From positions 1 through 64,000 of the forward strand of contig NZ_BMVY01000007.1 in assembly GCF_014650955.1 (NCBI RefSeq): a stretch of DNA of 64,000 nt, in the 5' to 3' direction. Shown one piece after another: positions 40,828 through 48,764 of this stretch (the first letter of the stretch is position 1; every line of letters begins with the position of its first letter). The DNA comes from Streptomyces tauricus. GTDB lineage: Bacteria; Actinomycetota; Actinomycetes; Streptomycetales; Streptomycetaceae. Position numbers and translations under genes: made by a program. Below the pieces are notes generated by a model. The model was not told where the DNA came from and ran no database searches. It was given only the letters and a program-made list of their open reading frames with translations.

Positions 40828-42015
40828 TCAGACTGTCAAGGGCCTGTCCGAAGACTGCGCAGCCTGAGCCGTATGGGCCTTGTGGCCCGGCTGAGCCGAA
40901 CGGGTCGCCTGAGCCGTATGGGCCTCCTGCGCCGGCTGGGCTTCCTGAGCCAGCTGGACAGGCTGCGCTTCGGGGGCGGTCTCCGGCGCCGAGACGGGAC
41001 GCACCGCGCGCGGTCCGGAGACCACCGCGTAGTCCGAGCCGAGGAACGGCGGGACGACATCGCCGGGCTCCTCGCCGAGCGCGAGGCGCACGGCGGCCCA
41101 CGGGGCGTTGATCCCGCACTGCGAGAGCTGGTGCAGACCGCCCGCCGGGCGCGTGTTGACGTCCATCAGGACCGGCTTGTCACCGAGCATCCGGAACTGG
41201 ATGTTCGTCAGGTAGTGCAGCCCGAAGCCTTCCGCGAGGACGCGCGCCGGCTCGATGAACGACGGGTCGAGCGTGAAGCCGCGCCGCCGCCCGTTCTTCG
41301 TACGGCCCACGGCCATCCGCACCCGTCCGTCCGGACCGGTGAGGCAGTCCACGGACACCTCCGGCTCACCCAGAAGGGGCATGACAAGCCAGTCCACGGG
41401 CTCGTCCGCCTGTTGCAGCGCCTGGACGACCAGGTCCAGCGGCATGTACGGGCTGGGGAAGCCGCTCAGGTGCATGAGCGAGAAGGGGGTGCGCGTGATG
41501 ATGCGGAAGCCGACGCCACCCGCTCCGGAGGCGGGCTTGAAGCACGCCTTGTAGCCGGCGGCCTCCAGCTCGTCGACCGCGGCGATCAGCTCGTCCGCGG
41601 TGCGCACCCGCCACCACGGCGGCACCGGCACGCCGAGCTTCTCGACGGCCTCGTACGCGACGACCTTGTCCTGGAAGGTGTGCACGGCCTCGGCGGGCGG
41701 CGCGAGCAGCGCGGTGCCGACCGCGGCGAACTCCTCGCGGTGCCCGGCGAGGGCGGTCTGGTGCAGGACGGGTACGAACACGTCGATCGAGTGCCGGGCG
41801 CACTGGTCGAGCGCGTACTCGACGTAGGCGGCCGGGGACAGCCCCTCCGGCTCCATCGCGGCGATGTCCGCGGCGGCCAGGATCGGGGAGTCGGGGTCGC
41901 CGTGGGTGGCGTGGATCTCGACCGCGCGGCCACACGGATTTCGCCGCAGCTGATCCATGAAGAACACGTTCTCCGCGTACGTGCGGTTGAGCCAGACGCG
42001 TACGCGAGAGACCAT
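40828..42015 (-). CDS. ATP-grasp domain protein with low-complexity AQ-rich tail
   Basis: A 395-residue enzyme of the carboxylate-amine ligase (ATP-grasp) fold. The N-terminal preATP-grasp domain starts VWLNRTYAENVFFMDQLRRN. The ATP-binding lysine is in YKACFKPASGAGGVGF, and the Mg-binding segment is VLMDVNTRPAGGLHQL. The last 50 or so residues are repeats of the type AQEAQPAQEAHTAQAT, encoded by imperfect tandem DNA repeats. AAAGG lies 8 bp before the ATG. The gene is preceded by an inverted-repeat structure at 42083-42126. The specific substrates are not apparent; peptide-bond or amide formation is the general expectation. Confidence 0.86.
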   Translation of the reverse strand: MVSRVRVWLNRTYAENVFFMDQLRRNPCGRAVEIHATHGDPDSPILAAADIAAMEPEGLSPAAYVEYALDQCARHSIDVFVPVLHQTALAGHREEFAAVGTALLAPPAEAVHTFQDKVVAYEAVEKLGVPVPPWWRVRTADELIAAVDELEAAGYKACFKPASGAGGVGFRIITRTPFSLMHLSGFPSPYMPLDLVVQALQQADEPVDWLVMPLLGEPEVSVDCLTGPDGRVRMAVGRTKNGRRRGFTLDPSFIEPARVLAEGFGLHYLTNIQFRMLGDKPVLMDVNTRPAGGLHQLSQCGINAPWAAVRLALGEEPGDVVPPFLGSDYAVVSGPRAVRPVSAPETAPEAQPVQLAQEAQPAQEAHTAQATRSAQPGHKAHTAQAAQSSDRPLTV

Positions 42016-42082
42016 GCAGGCCGCCTTTCAGGGTTTGCGGGCACGTCAAATCAGGCCGTGCTCGGCAAGAGGTTAGGTGGGT

Positions 42083-42126
42083 ACACAAAACCGCCGTTCG
42101 AAAACGGGAGTTCGTGGCGGTTGTGT
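42083..42126 (-). promoter_or_regulatory. Nested inverted repeats upstream of the ATP-grasp gene
   Basis: An outer stem pairs ACACAAAACCGCC (42083-42095) with GGCGGTTGTGT (42116-42126), leaving a two-base bulge. Inside, CCGTT-CGAA-AACGG (42094-42107) is a perfect tetraloop hairpin that competes with the outer stem by overlapping CC. It lies 68-111 bp upstream of the ATG at 42015. It could be a leader RNA switch between two folds or a DNA operator. Confidence 0.5.
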
Positions 42127-42701
42127 ATGGCCGATCATAGGGGTTCCTGAGCAGTGCTGCTGCTACGGGCGTGTTACGGAATCCCCCGACGACTCCGCCG
42201 CACGGCTTTGCCCGACGGGCCCGCCGAGGCTCGCGCGCCAGGTCAGAGGCCTGCACCACATCGGCGCGCACCGGTGACCACCGGGCCCGCCCGGACGCCC
42301 ACCGGTGCTCCAGATCACCACCACGCACTCGGCGAATCGGGCGACACCCGCGCCCGATCACCGGCCCGGTCCGCCGGCGGCCGCCAGGCCGGGCCTCCCG
42401 GCGACGGGCCGCCGAAGCGCGGGCCGTCGGATCGGCAAGATGGCGGGCGCCCGGTGCCCGGCACGTCCGTAGGCCGGGTGGCCGGGCGTGCGTGTCGGGC
42501 GCATGAGGGGCGCCGCTTGGGCGCCGTCCGCGCGGGCGGGCCGCAGTGCGTGTCGGCGTGCGCGTGTGGACGGTGCGCGGTCGCTTGGGGTGCGGGGTCC
42601 AAGCCCGCGCGGAGTCGGTCTTGTACCGGGCCGGGCGCGTGTGTTCTTGTGTTCTCATCCGGGTGGCCGTGAGGCGTCCCGGCACGGGGAGGGGAGCGAG
42701 G
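42127..42701. other. Gene-free stretch of about 575 bp before the metallophosphoesterase gene
   Basis: No frame here shows family motifs, a ribosome site with a plausible start, or consistent codon use. Both strands have only chance open frames. The final part (42536-42660) is rich in GTGCG/TGTGC words such as GTGTCGGCGTGCGCGTGTGG. I see no clear promoter boxes. It probably contains the promoters of the divergent genes. Confidence 0.6.
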
Positions 42702-43607
42702 GTGACGACGGCTGACCGTCAGGGCCGGCTGCTGGCCATCAGCGACCTGCACGTCGGATACGCCGAGAACCGCGCCCTCGTCGAGGAGATGCGCCCCGAG
42801 ACCGATGACGACTGGCTCCTCGTGGCCGGCGACGTCGCGGAGACGGTCGCCGACATCCGCTGGGCCCTCGAAACGCTCAGCCGGCGCTTCCGGAAAGTGA
42901 TCTGGGCCCCCGGCAACCACGAACTGTGGACCCACCCCAAGGACACCGTCACCCTGCGCGGAGTGGCCCGCTACGAATACCTCGTGGAGCTCTGCCGAGA
43001 GCTGGGCGTGCTCACCCCCGAGGACCCGTACCCCGTGTGGGAGGGCCCCGAGGGCCCCGTCGCCGTGGCCCCGCTCTTCCTCCTCTACGACTACTCGTTC
43101 CTGCCCGCGGGCTGCGCGACCAAGGAAGAGGGCCTCGCGTACGCCCACGGGACCGGCATCGTCTGCACGGACGAGCACGTGCTGCACCCCGACCCGTACC
43201 CCAGCCGCGAGGCCTGGTGCCGGGCCCGGGTCGCGGAGACCGAACGCAGGCTCGCGGAGATCCCCGCGGACCTGCCCACGGTGCTCGTCAACCACTACCC
43301 GCTGGACCGGCACCCCACGGAAGTCCTCTGGTACCCGGAGTTCGCCATGTGGTGCGGCACCCGGCTCACCTCGGACTGGCACCGCACCCACCGCGTGGCC
43401 GTCATGGTCTACGGCCACCTGCACATTCCCCGCACCACCTGGCTCGACGGCGTCCGCTTCGAAGAGGTGTCGGTGGGTTACCCCCGCGAGTGGCGCAAGC
43501 GCTCGGAACCGCCGGGCAAGCTGCGCCGCATTCTGCCGATGGAGGTCGGATCCGGTGATCGAGGAACTGCTCCCGGAGTCGGTCGTGGCCGTGGAGGCAC
43601 ACGCTGA
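42702..43607 (+). CDS. Metallophosphoesterase
   Basis: A 301-residue calcineurin-like phosphoesterase. The metal-site motifs appear in order: ISDLHVGY (D-x-H), VAGDVAE (GD), WAPGNHELW (GNH), VLVNHYPLD and MVYGHLHIP (GHxH). The GTG at 42702 has GAGGGGAGCGAGG just upstream. The 3' end overlaps the phosphopantetheinyl transferase gene by 53 bp in another frame, and the last 17 residues (Gly/Arg-rich) come from the overlap. The tight coupling suggests a linked task; one possibility is hydrolysis of CoA or phosphopantetheine esters, which is inference only. Confidence 0.91.
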   Translation: MTTADRQGRLLAISDLHVGYAENRALVEEMRPETDDDWLLVAGDVAETVADIRWALETLSRRFRKVIWAPGNHELWTHPKDTVTLRGVARYEYLVELCRELGVLTPEDPYPVWEGPEGPVAVAPLFLLYDYSFLPAGCATKEEGLAYAHGTGIVCTDEHVLHPDPYPSREAWCRARVAETERRLAEIPADLPTVLVNHYPLDRHPTEVLWYPEFAMWCGTRLTSDWHRTHRVAVMVYGHLHIPRTTWLDGVRFEEVSVGYPREWRKRSEPPGKLRRILPMEVGSGDRGTAPGVGRGRGGTR

Positions 43608-44262
43608 CGACCACGCCGAGGGCACCAGGGCCCCGACGCCGTACCCCGAGCTGTATCCCGAGGAAGAGGCGCTGATCGCACGCGCCGTCGAGAAGCGGCG
43701 CCGCGAGTTCACCGTGGTACGCGGGTGCGCCCGACGCGCCATGGAGAAGCTCGGCGTGCCCCCGCAGGCCGTCCTCAGCGGCGACCGGGGAGCCCCGCGG
43801 TGGCCCGACGGGCTGATCGGCAGCATGACGCACTGCGACGGCTACGCCGCCGCCGCGCTGGCCCGGGCCACCGACCTCGCCTCGCTCGGCATCGACGCGG
43901 AGCCCCATCTGCCGCTCCCCGCCGACGTGCTGCCCTCGGTCGCGCTGCCCGACGAGGTCCGGCGGCTGGGCGAGCTCGCCGGACACCATCCGCGGATCCA
44001 CTGGGACCGGCTCCTGTTCAGCGCCAAGGAGTCGGTCTACAAGGCGTGGTTCCCCCTCACCGGGAAATGGCTCGACTTCTCCGAGGCCGACATCGAGGTC
44101 TTCATGGATCCCGGACACACCACGTCCGGCGGCCTGAGCGCCGGACTCCTCGTACCCGGCCCGGTGGTGGACGGCCGTCGCATCGGCCGCTTCGAAGGAC
44201 GCTGGACGGTGAGCCGGGGCCTCGTGGCGACCTCGGTGACCGTGCCGTACGGGCAGGGCTGA
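43555..44262 (+). CDS. 4'-Phosphopantetheinyl transferase, Sfp/EntD type
   Basis: Moves phosphopantetheine from CoA to the serine of carrier proteins of polyketide, peptide and fatty-acid synthases. The 235-residue protein has GDRGAPRWPDGLIGSMTHC, the Mg site GIDAEPH (Asp114, Glu116), and LLFSAKESVYKAW (Lys158, Glu159, Lys163), all key residues of the family. The GTG at 43555 has GGAGG 8 bp upstream inside the metallophosphoesterase gene. Broad-specificity enzymes of this type in Streptomyces serve many natural-product clusters, so this may be a general activator. Confidence 0.95.
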   Translation: MIEELLPESVVAVEAHADDHAEGTRAPTPYPELYPEEEALIARAVEKRRREFTVVRGCARRAMEKLGVPPQAVLSGDRGAPRWPDGLIGSMTHCDGYAAAALARATDLASLGIDAEPHLPLPADVLPSVALPDEVRRLGELAGHHPRIHWDRLLFSAKESVYKAWFPLTGKWLDFSEADIEVFMDPGHTTSGGLSAGLLVPGPVVDGRRIGRFEGRWTVSRGLVATSVTVPYGQG

Positions 44263-44346
44263 GCGCGGCGGCCGGGTGCCGGGCCGCCGTCCCCCTCCCG
44301 TCGGAGAACGGGCCGAAGGACCGGCCGAAGGGCTGACGGTGGTTCA

Positions 44347-44574
44347 TCACACCTCCGGGCACCAGGTGTGCAGCAGGCGGAAGAACGCCTCCTCGTTGCC
44401 CTCGAGACCCGCCGCGGCCAGTGCGCGCTCCGCCTCCGCGAGGGCGGCGGGCGGCACGACCACCGGTCGGCCCGAACCGGACGGGGCGTCCATCGCGGCT
44501 CGTACGGTCTGCAGCAGGCGCAGATAGGCCTGCACGGCGGTGCGTTCGTGATCGGTCAGTACGGCTGTCGGCAT
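44347..44574 (-). CDS. Small conserved-looking hypothetical protein
   Basis: A 75-residue soluble protein, MPTAVLTDHERTAVQAYLRL onwards, predicted to be mostly helical. It has ALAEAERALAAAGLEGNEEAFF and the end HTWCPEV. There is no signal peptide, membrane segment or known motif. GGGAGAG lies 7 bp before the ATG at 44574, and codon third positions are strongly G/C, which supports a real gene. It is convergent with the phosphopantetheinyl transferase gene and divergent from the alpha/beta hydrolase. I do not recognise a function. Confidence 0.75.
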   Translation of the reverse strand: MPTAVLTDHERTAVQAYLRLLQTVRAAMDAPSGSGRPVVVPPAALAEAERALAAAGLEGNEEAFFRLLHTWCPEV

Positions 44575-44731
44575 CGGACGGCTCTCCCGGTTCGGCTCGG
44601 CTTCCGCTCTTCGGTCCTGCTCGCGCCGCCGCACAGCGGTGGCGCTGGGTCCAGCTTGCCGTCCGCCACTGACAATGCCCTTTCCGTGCGTGTTCGTTCG
44701 CCCGGTTAGCCGAGGGGAAACCTCACGGAAA

Positions 44732-44750
44732 CCCCTTGTCGGACAAGGGG
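44732..44750. promoter_or_regulatory. 19-bp palindrome upstream of the alpha/beta hydrolase gene
   Basis: CCCCTTGT-CGG-ACAAGGGG has perfect 8-bp arms around three bases. It lies 75 bp upstream of the hydrolase GTG and 158 bp from the divergent small gene. The core TTGTCGGACAA is AT-richer than its surroundings, and the position fits a repressor operator. Nothing nearby identifies the binding protein. Confidence 0.5.
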
Positions 44751-44824
44751 CTTACGCTGGAACAGAGGCCCGGGGCCGTACTCCCGGCGGCTCGGCGAAG
44801 GACCCGAGGAGGGGAGACGAGCCG

Positions 44825-45868
44825 GTGGTCGACATCCCACGACGGCGCCCGCGCGGGGCCATGCGGCTGCGGCCCGTGGGCGACGGCGAACTGCGGCTGC
44901 GGCACCGCGTGGTGCACGGCTACCGACGCGCCTACCGGATGACCGGCGAGGGACCGGCCCTCGTCCTGATCCACGGTATCGGCGACTCCTCGGCGACCTG
45001 GGCCGGGCTCATCCCCGGCCTCGCCCGCACCCACACGGTGATCGCACCCGACCTGCTGGGCCACGGCGCCTCGGACAAGCCACGGGCCGACTACTCGGTG
45101 GCCGCGTACGCCAACGGCCTGCGCGATCTGCTCGCCACGCTCGGCGTCGAACAGGCCACGCTGGTCGGGCACTCGTTCGGCGGCGGGGTCGCCATGCAGT
45201 TCGCCTACCAGTTCCCCGAGCGCACCGAGCGGCTGATCCTGGTCGGCGCGGGCGGTGTGGGCCGCGAGGTGAACCCCGTACTGCGGGCGGTGTCCCTGCC
45301 CGGTGCCCATCTCGCGCTGTCCGCGCTGCGCCTGCCCGGCATGGCGTTCCAGGCCCGGCTGTTCGCGCACCTGATCCGGCTGCTCGACACCGATCTCGGG
45401 CAGGACGCGCCCGAGTTGCTCACCCTCGTGGACGCGCTGCCGGACGCGACCTCGCGCAGCGCGTTCATCCGCACCCTGCGGGCGGTGGTCGACTGGCGCG
45501 GCCAGGTGGTGACCATGCTCGACCGCTGCTACCTCACCGAGGGCATGCCCACGCTGCTGGTGTGGGGCGACCGTGACGGCGTGGTGCCGGTGCGGCACGC
45601 GTACGGGGCGCACGAGGCGATGCCGGGGAGCCGGCTGGAGATCTTCGAGGGCGCCGGGCACTTTCCGTTCCACGCCGAACCGGCGCGGTTTCTCGCCCTC
45701 GTCCAGGAGTTCGTCGGGGGGACGAGTCCCGCCGACTGGAGCCGTGAGCGGTGGAGCGCGCTGCTGCGGGCGGGGCGGCCGGGTACCGCGGCGGGGCGGG
45801 CGGACGTGGTGCGCAGTCGTGCGCTGGAGCGGGATCTTCGCGAGGCGAGCGAGCGGAGTGCGACGTGA
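44825..45868 (+). CDS. Alpha/beta-fold hydrolase
   Basis: A 347-residue cytosolic hydrolase. It has the oxyanion segment LVLIHGIGDSSATW, DLLGHGASDKP, the nucleophile elbow VGHSFGGG (Ser), VWGDRDGVVP (Asp) and EGAGHFPFHAEP (His), a complete catalytic triad. An N-terminal basic region of about 40 residues and an Arg-rich tail of about 60 residues flank the domain. The GTG at 44825 lies 9 bp after GGGGAGA. The substrate is unknown; closest in character are esterases and C-C hydrolases. A palindrome sits upstream. Confidence 0.9.
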   Translation: MVDIPRRRPRGAMRLRPVGDGELRLRHRVVHGYRRAYRMTGEGPALVLIHGIGDSSATWAGLIPGLARTHTVIAPDLLGHGASDKPRADYSVAAYANGLRDLLATLGVEQATLVGHSFGGGVAMQFAYQFPERTERLILVGAGGVGREVNPVLRAVSLPGAHLALSALRLPGMAFQARLFAHLIRLLDTDLGQDAPELLTLVDALPDATSRSAFIRTLRAVVDWRGQVVTMLDRCYLTEGMPTLLVWGDRDGVVPVRHAYGAHEAMPGSRLEIFEGAGHFPFHAEPARFLALVQEFVGGTSPADWSRERWSALLRAGRPGTAAGRADVVRSRALERDLREASERSAT

Positions 45869-45951
45869 TGCGCTGCGCGCTGCGCCGCCGGGTGTGCGCG
45901 TACGCGTGCGCGTGCGGTGCGGGTCGTCCGCGGGCCCGGTGAGGGCTGGTC

Positions 45952-46080
45952 GCGCCGTTCCCCGCGCCCCTGCAAGGTGAGTTGTCCGGCTGGGGCCGGT
46001 GAGGGCTGGGTGCGCAGTTCCCCGCGCCCCTGACGGGGCCCGGTGGGGGCGTGGTCGCGCAGTTCCTCGCGCCCCTGACG
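45952..46080. repeat. Three GTTCCCCGCGCCCCTG interspersed repeats between convergent genes
   Basis: Plus-orientation copies of GCGC(C/A)GTTCCCCGCGCCCC start their GTTCC core at 45957, 46017 and 46062 (the last has one change, GTTCCTCGCGCCCC). The flanking words GGTGAGGGCTGG are also repeated. They fill the 226-bp gap between the stops of the hydrolase gene and the convergent membrane-protein gene. No gene is visible. Confidence 0.78.
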
Positions 46081-46094
46081 GGGCTGCGCTGCCC

Positions 46095-47249
46095 TCAAGC
46101 CGGGGGTGTGCTGCGGGTGGCCCTGACCACCGGGGAGTGGCGTAGGGCCAGGGACATGCGGACCAGGTCGCGGGGGCCCTCGGCCGGCTCCGTGGAGTCG
46201 GTGGGTCTGGCTTCCGGTTCGGTGGTCCGGGCCCGTACCGCCGCCGCCACCATCGCCGCGTCCGCCTCGGCGCGGGCCTGGTCCGGGTCGGAGCCCGTCG
46301 CGAGTGCCGCCGCGTGGGCGCGGGCCCGTAACCCGGTGTCGAAGTAGGGGTAGAGGCTGAGCAGGCCGTCGTGGATGTCCGACTCCCGCTGGGTGACCTG
46401 GAGTTCGGCGGGGGACCACCAGGACATCCGGGGCGCGCGGCCCGCGTGCGGCGAGACCGGTGCCAGTTCCCGCCACAACGGCCCCAGGCGGCGGTACGTG
46501 CACCAGGTCGACCAGGTGTCGCCGGCCCGCTGACAGGCCAGCGGAAGACAGAAGCCGACCGCGCTGATCTGCGCCCCGGCCGAGGCGAGCACCGGAGCCA
46601 CATCGGTGCTGAGGTGGTCGAGGTTCCCGCCGTTCCAGCGCGCCACCACCGCGGTGAACTTGGCGGTCAGATAGGCGATGTTGCACACGTAGCCCGCCAC
46701 GATGATCAGCAGCCCGGCGCGGAGCCGGCCGTGGACCTGGAGGGCCCAGCGACCGCACATCACGTTCATCGCGACACCCGCCACGGCCAGCGCGCCGAGA
46801 TAGAGCACGATCATCTCGCGGACGAACGGCTCGTCGGCGTAGTACGTGTCGAAGTCCCGCAGCCGCTCGACCGGGGTGTCACCGAGGGCGAACAGCACGA
46901 CCAGCGCCACGATCACGACGCCGTACCCGGTGATCCAGCGCCGTGACATCCGCCGGGTCCGTTCGGGCGGGCCGCCGCGCCAGTTGACGATCAGCACCAG
47001 ACAGGCCGCGCTGAACGCGCTGAGCAGACAGTAGACGAGCGGCGCGGAGACGTTCGTGACGCCGATGATGTCGTTGACCTCGGCGATGGTCGGCGGCGCC
47101 GCGAAGAAGAACACCAGCCCTGTCAGCGCCAGCAGCGCGCACACCGACCGCAGCAGCGGATCGCGCCAGGAGCGTCGCAGCGAGGGGGACTTGACGGCCA
47201 GGACGGCCGCCATGGCGACGGCGGGCAGGTAGTAGCTGGTCCCGTCCAC
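46095..47249 (-). CDS. Multi-pass membrane protein (MAB_1171c-type putative transporter, DUF6545-like)
   Basis: A 384-residue protein with about seven hydrophobic helices in the first 250 residues and a cytosolic C-terminal part. The C-terminal segment WWSPAELQVTQRESDIHDGLLSLYPY resembles the conserved region of the actinobacterial MAB_1171c-type proteins. Such genes commonly sit beside XRE regulators and HExxH peptidases, as here: the peptidase gene ends 15 bp upstream. The start is GTG at 47249. Transport has never been proven for the family; a receptor or sensor role is equally possible. Confidence 0.8.
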   Translation of the reverse strand: MDGTSYYLPAVAMAAVLAVKSPSLRRSWRDPLLRSVCALLALTGLVFFFAAPPTIAEVNDIIGVTNVSAPLVYCLLSAFSAACLVLIVNWRGGPPERTRRMSRRWITGYGVVIVALVVLFALGDTPVERLRDFDTYYADEPFVREMIVLYLGALAVAGVAMNVMCGRWALQVHGRLRAGLLIIVAGYVCNIAYLTAKFTAVVARWNGGNLDHLSTDVAPVLASAGAQISAVGFCLPLACQRAGDTWSTWCTYRRLGPLWRELAPVSPHAGRAPRMSWWSPAELQVTQRESDIHDGLLSLYPYFDTGLRARAHAAALATGSDPDQARAEADAAMVAAAVRARTTEPEARPTDSTEPAEGPRDLVRMSLALRHSPVVRATRSTPPA

Positions 47250-47264
47250 GGTGTGCCGGCGCTC

Positions 47265-47831
47265 TCAGCCCTGCGGCCCGCGGTAGCCGAGGGACGCCTC
47301 GATGCGGCCCGCGAGCCCTTCGCGCCGTACGGGCCCGCGCGTCCCCGAACCGGCCAGCCACCCCCGGCACCTGCTGGCCAGCAGCAGACCGAAGCTCTCG
47401 GCGTCCTTCTCGTCGGCCAGGTCGAACCGGGTACGCGCCGCGACCTTCAGGACGGTCGCCCGCAGGTCGGCGTCGTCGGACAGCAGCCGGGCGGCGACGG
47501 CCGCGCCCTCGACATGGTGGCCGCGGTGGCCCGCGCTCATGTGCCACAGCTCGTGGCCGAGAATCACCAGCTGGTGGTCGGGGGCGGTGCGCTCCTCGAC
47601 GACCACGAGGTCCCAGTCCGCCATGTCGAGCCAGAGCCCGCTGGCGGTGCCCGGCGGGAAGGGGGCCGTGCGGAAGCGGACCGGTCGGCCGCGCCTGCTG
47701 CTCATGGCCGCGCACAGCGCCGCGTACAGGTCCCCGGGTTGTGCGGGTGCCGGCAGCGACAGCTCGTCGACCAGCTCGCCGCACAGACGGCGCATCTCCC
47801 TTCCGACACCCACGGCAGTCCCCCGGATCAC
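47265..47831 (-). CDS. ImmA/IrrE-type HExxH metallopeptidase domain protein
   Basis: A 188-residue soluble protein with the zinc motif HELWH (His93, Glu94, His97) in LVILGHELWHMSAGH. A downstream acidic region, ADEKDAESFGLLLA, could supply the third ligand. ImmA/IrrE peptidases cleave XRE-family repressors and so relieve repression. The GTG at 47831 overlaps the stop of the XRE gene by 4 bp (GTGA), strong evidence for this start and for a functional pair. Other in-frame GTG/ATG codons lie 6 and 12 codons on. The membrane-protein gene follows after 15 bp. Confidence 0.85.
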   Translation of the reverse strand: MIRGTAVGVGREMRRLCGELVDELSLPAPAQPGDLYAALCAAMSSRRGRPVRFRTAPFPPGTASGLWLDMADWDLVVVEERTAPDHQLVILGHELWHMSAGHRGHHVEGAAVAARLLSDDADLRATVLKVAARTRFDLADEKDAESFGLLLASRCRGWLAGSGTRGPVRREGLAGRIEASLGYRGPQG

Positions 47832-48487
47832 GACTCGGGCCGCTTGACGCTCTCCAGGAGCATGTCCAGCCACTCGGCGACCTTGTCCCGGTGCTGATCG
47901 GTGGGCAGCTGCGCGGCCCGCCAGGCGATACCGCGCACCCCGTGGTCCTGCAGAAGCCGCTCCAGCGGGTCGTCCGCAATCGCAGGGTCGGCCTGCCGTT
48001 CCCGGTCGGCGAGCCGCTGGAGCAGATCCTGCTCGGTGCGCTGCAGGGCGCCGGCGAGTGCCTCGGGGTCCTCGGCGGACAGGAAACCGGCGTGCACGCG
48101 GAAGAAGCGCTGGATGGCGTCGCAGTGCTCCATGGTGGGGCGCCGGTCGCCGTTGATGAGCGCGCCCGCCTGCTGGCGCGACATGCCCGCCCCGTCGGCG
48201 ATCTCCTGCTGGGTGTAGCGGCGGCCGTTGGGCTTCAGGCGGGTACGGCGCAGCAGGTCCAGGCGCTGGAGGAACCGGGCCTGGAGGTCGGGCTCGCCCG
48301 CCGACCGGCCGTTCAGCAGGGACGCGACCACGACCTCGGGGACACCCGACGCGGCGGACAGCCGGCGGACGTCGAACACCTCGCTGTGCGGTGCGCCGAG
48401 CCGGTCCGCCAGAGAGGCGACTCGGGCCACGACGGCCGGCAGCAGACCCGTCGCCGTGGCGCCCGGAACCTCGAAGCCATCCGTCAC
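47828..48487 (-). CDS. XRE-family transcriptional regulator
   Basis: A 219-residue regulator. The helix-turn-helix is RYTQQEIADGAGMSRQQAGALINGDRRPTMEHCDAIQRFF (about 90-130). Before it stands a helix-turn-helix-like region (RRLSAASGVPEVVVASLLNG), so it may be a two-HTH protein. The C-terminal region is helical (LQRTEQDLLQRLADRERQ). It is the first gene of a coupled trio with an HExxH peptidase and a membrane protein. A perfect 7-bp-arm palindrome about 150 bp upstream could be its operator. Resemblance to phage-type repressor/anti-repressor pairs is noted, but no phage genes are near. Confidence 0.88.
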   Translation of the reverse strand: MTDGFEVPGATATGLLPAVVARVASLADRLGAPHSEVFDVRRLSAASGVPEVVVASLLNGRSAGEPDLQARFLQRLDLLRRTRLKPNGRRYTQQEIADGAGMSRQQAGALINGDRRPTMEHCDAIQRFFRVHAGFLSAEDPEALAGALQRTEQDLLQRLADRERQADPAIADDPLERLLQDHGVRGIAWRAAQLPTDQHRDKVAEWLDMLLESVKRPES

Positions 48488-48634
48488 CGACAGTTCTCCT
48501 ACGTCTCAATCGACCGACCGCTGTGGGGGAACCGGACCCCTCGGACGTGAAGTCCCTGTGGGGATCCGTGTTGTGCAGCGTGAACTGCCCGAAGACCGGA
48601 GAGTAGCCCTTCGGTCGAACCCGCATCCAGGTCT

Positions 48635-48650
48635 CGCCACAACTGTGGCG
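48635..48650. promoter_or_regulatory. 16-bp palindrome between XRE and MmyB-like genes
   Basis: CGCCACA-AC-TGTGGCG has perfect 7-bp arms with a two-base spacer. It lies 147 bp from the XRE start and 114 bp from the divergent start, with TTGACA at 48686-48691 as a possible -35 for the plus-strand gene. The position suits control of both units by the XRE protein, but this is inferred from geometry alone. Confidence 0.5.
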
Positions 48651-48764
48651 GGATTCAGCCGTCAACGGGCGCCAAATGCCACGATAGTTGACACCGCTCC
48701 GGACGGGGTAGCAGGATCACGACGCCGCGTGAAGCCCGCATAGGCAAGAGGGGTGGACCTCCCG

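Noticed and set aside
42127..42701. Open frames on both strands in the large gap before the metallophosphoesterase gene
   Set aside because: No ribosome sites, no motifs and Arg/Pro/Gly-rich translations typical of non-coding high-GC DNA.
47832..48665. Upstream extension of the HExxH peptidase to 466 residues
   Set aside because: It would cover the XRE gene in another frame; the GTGA overlap marks the true start.
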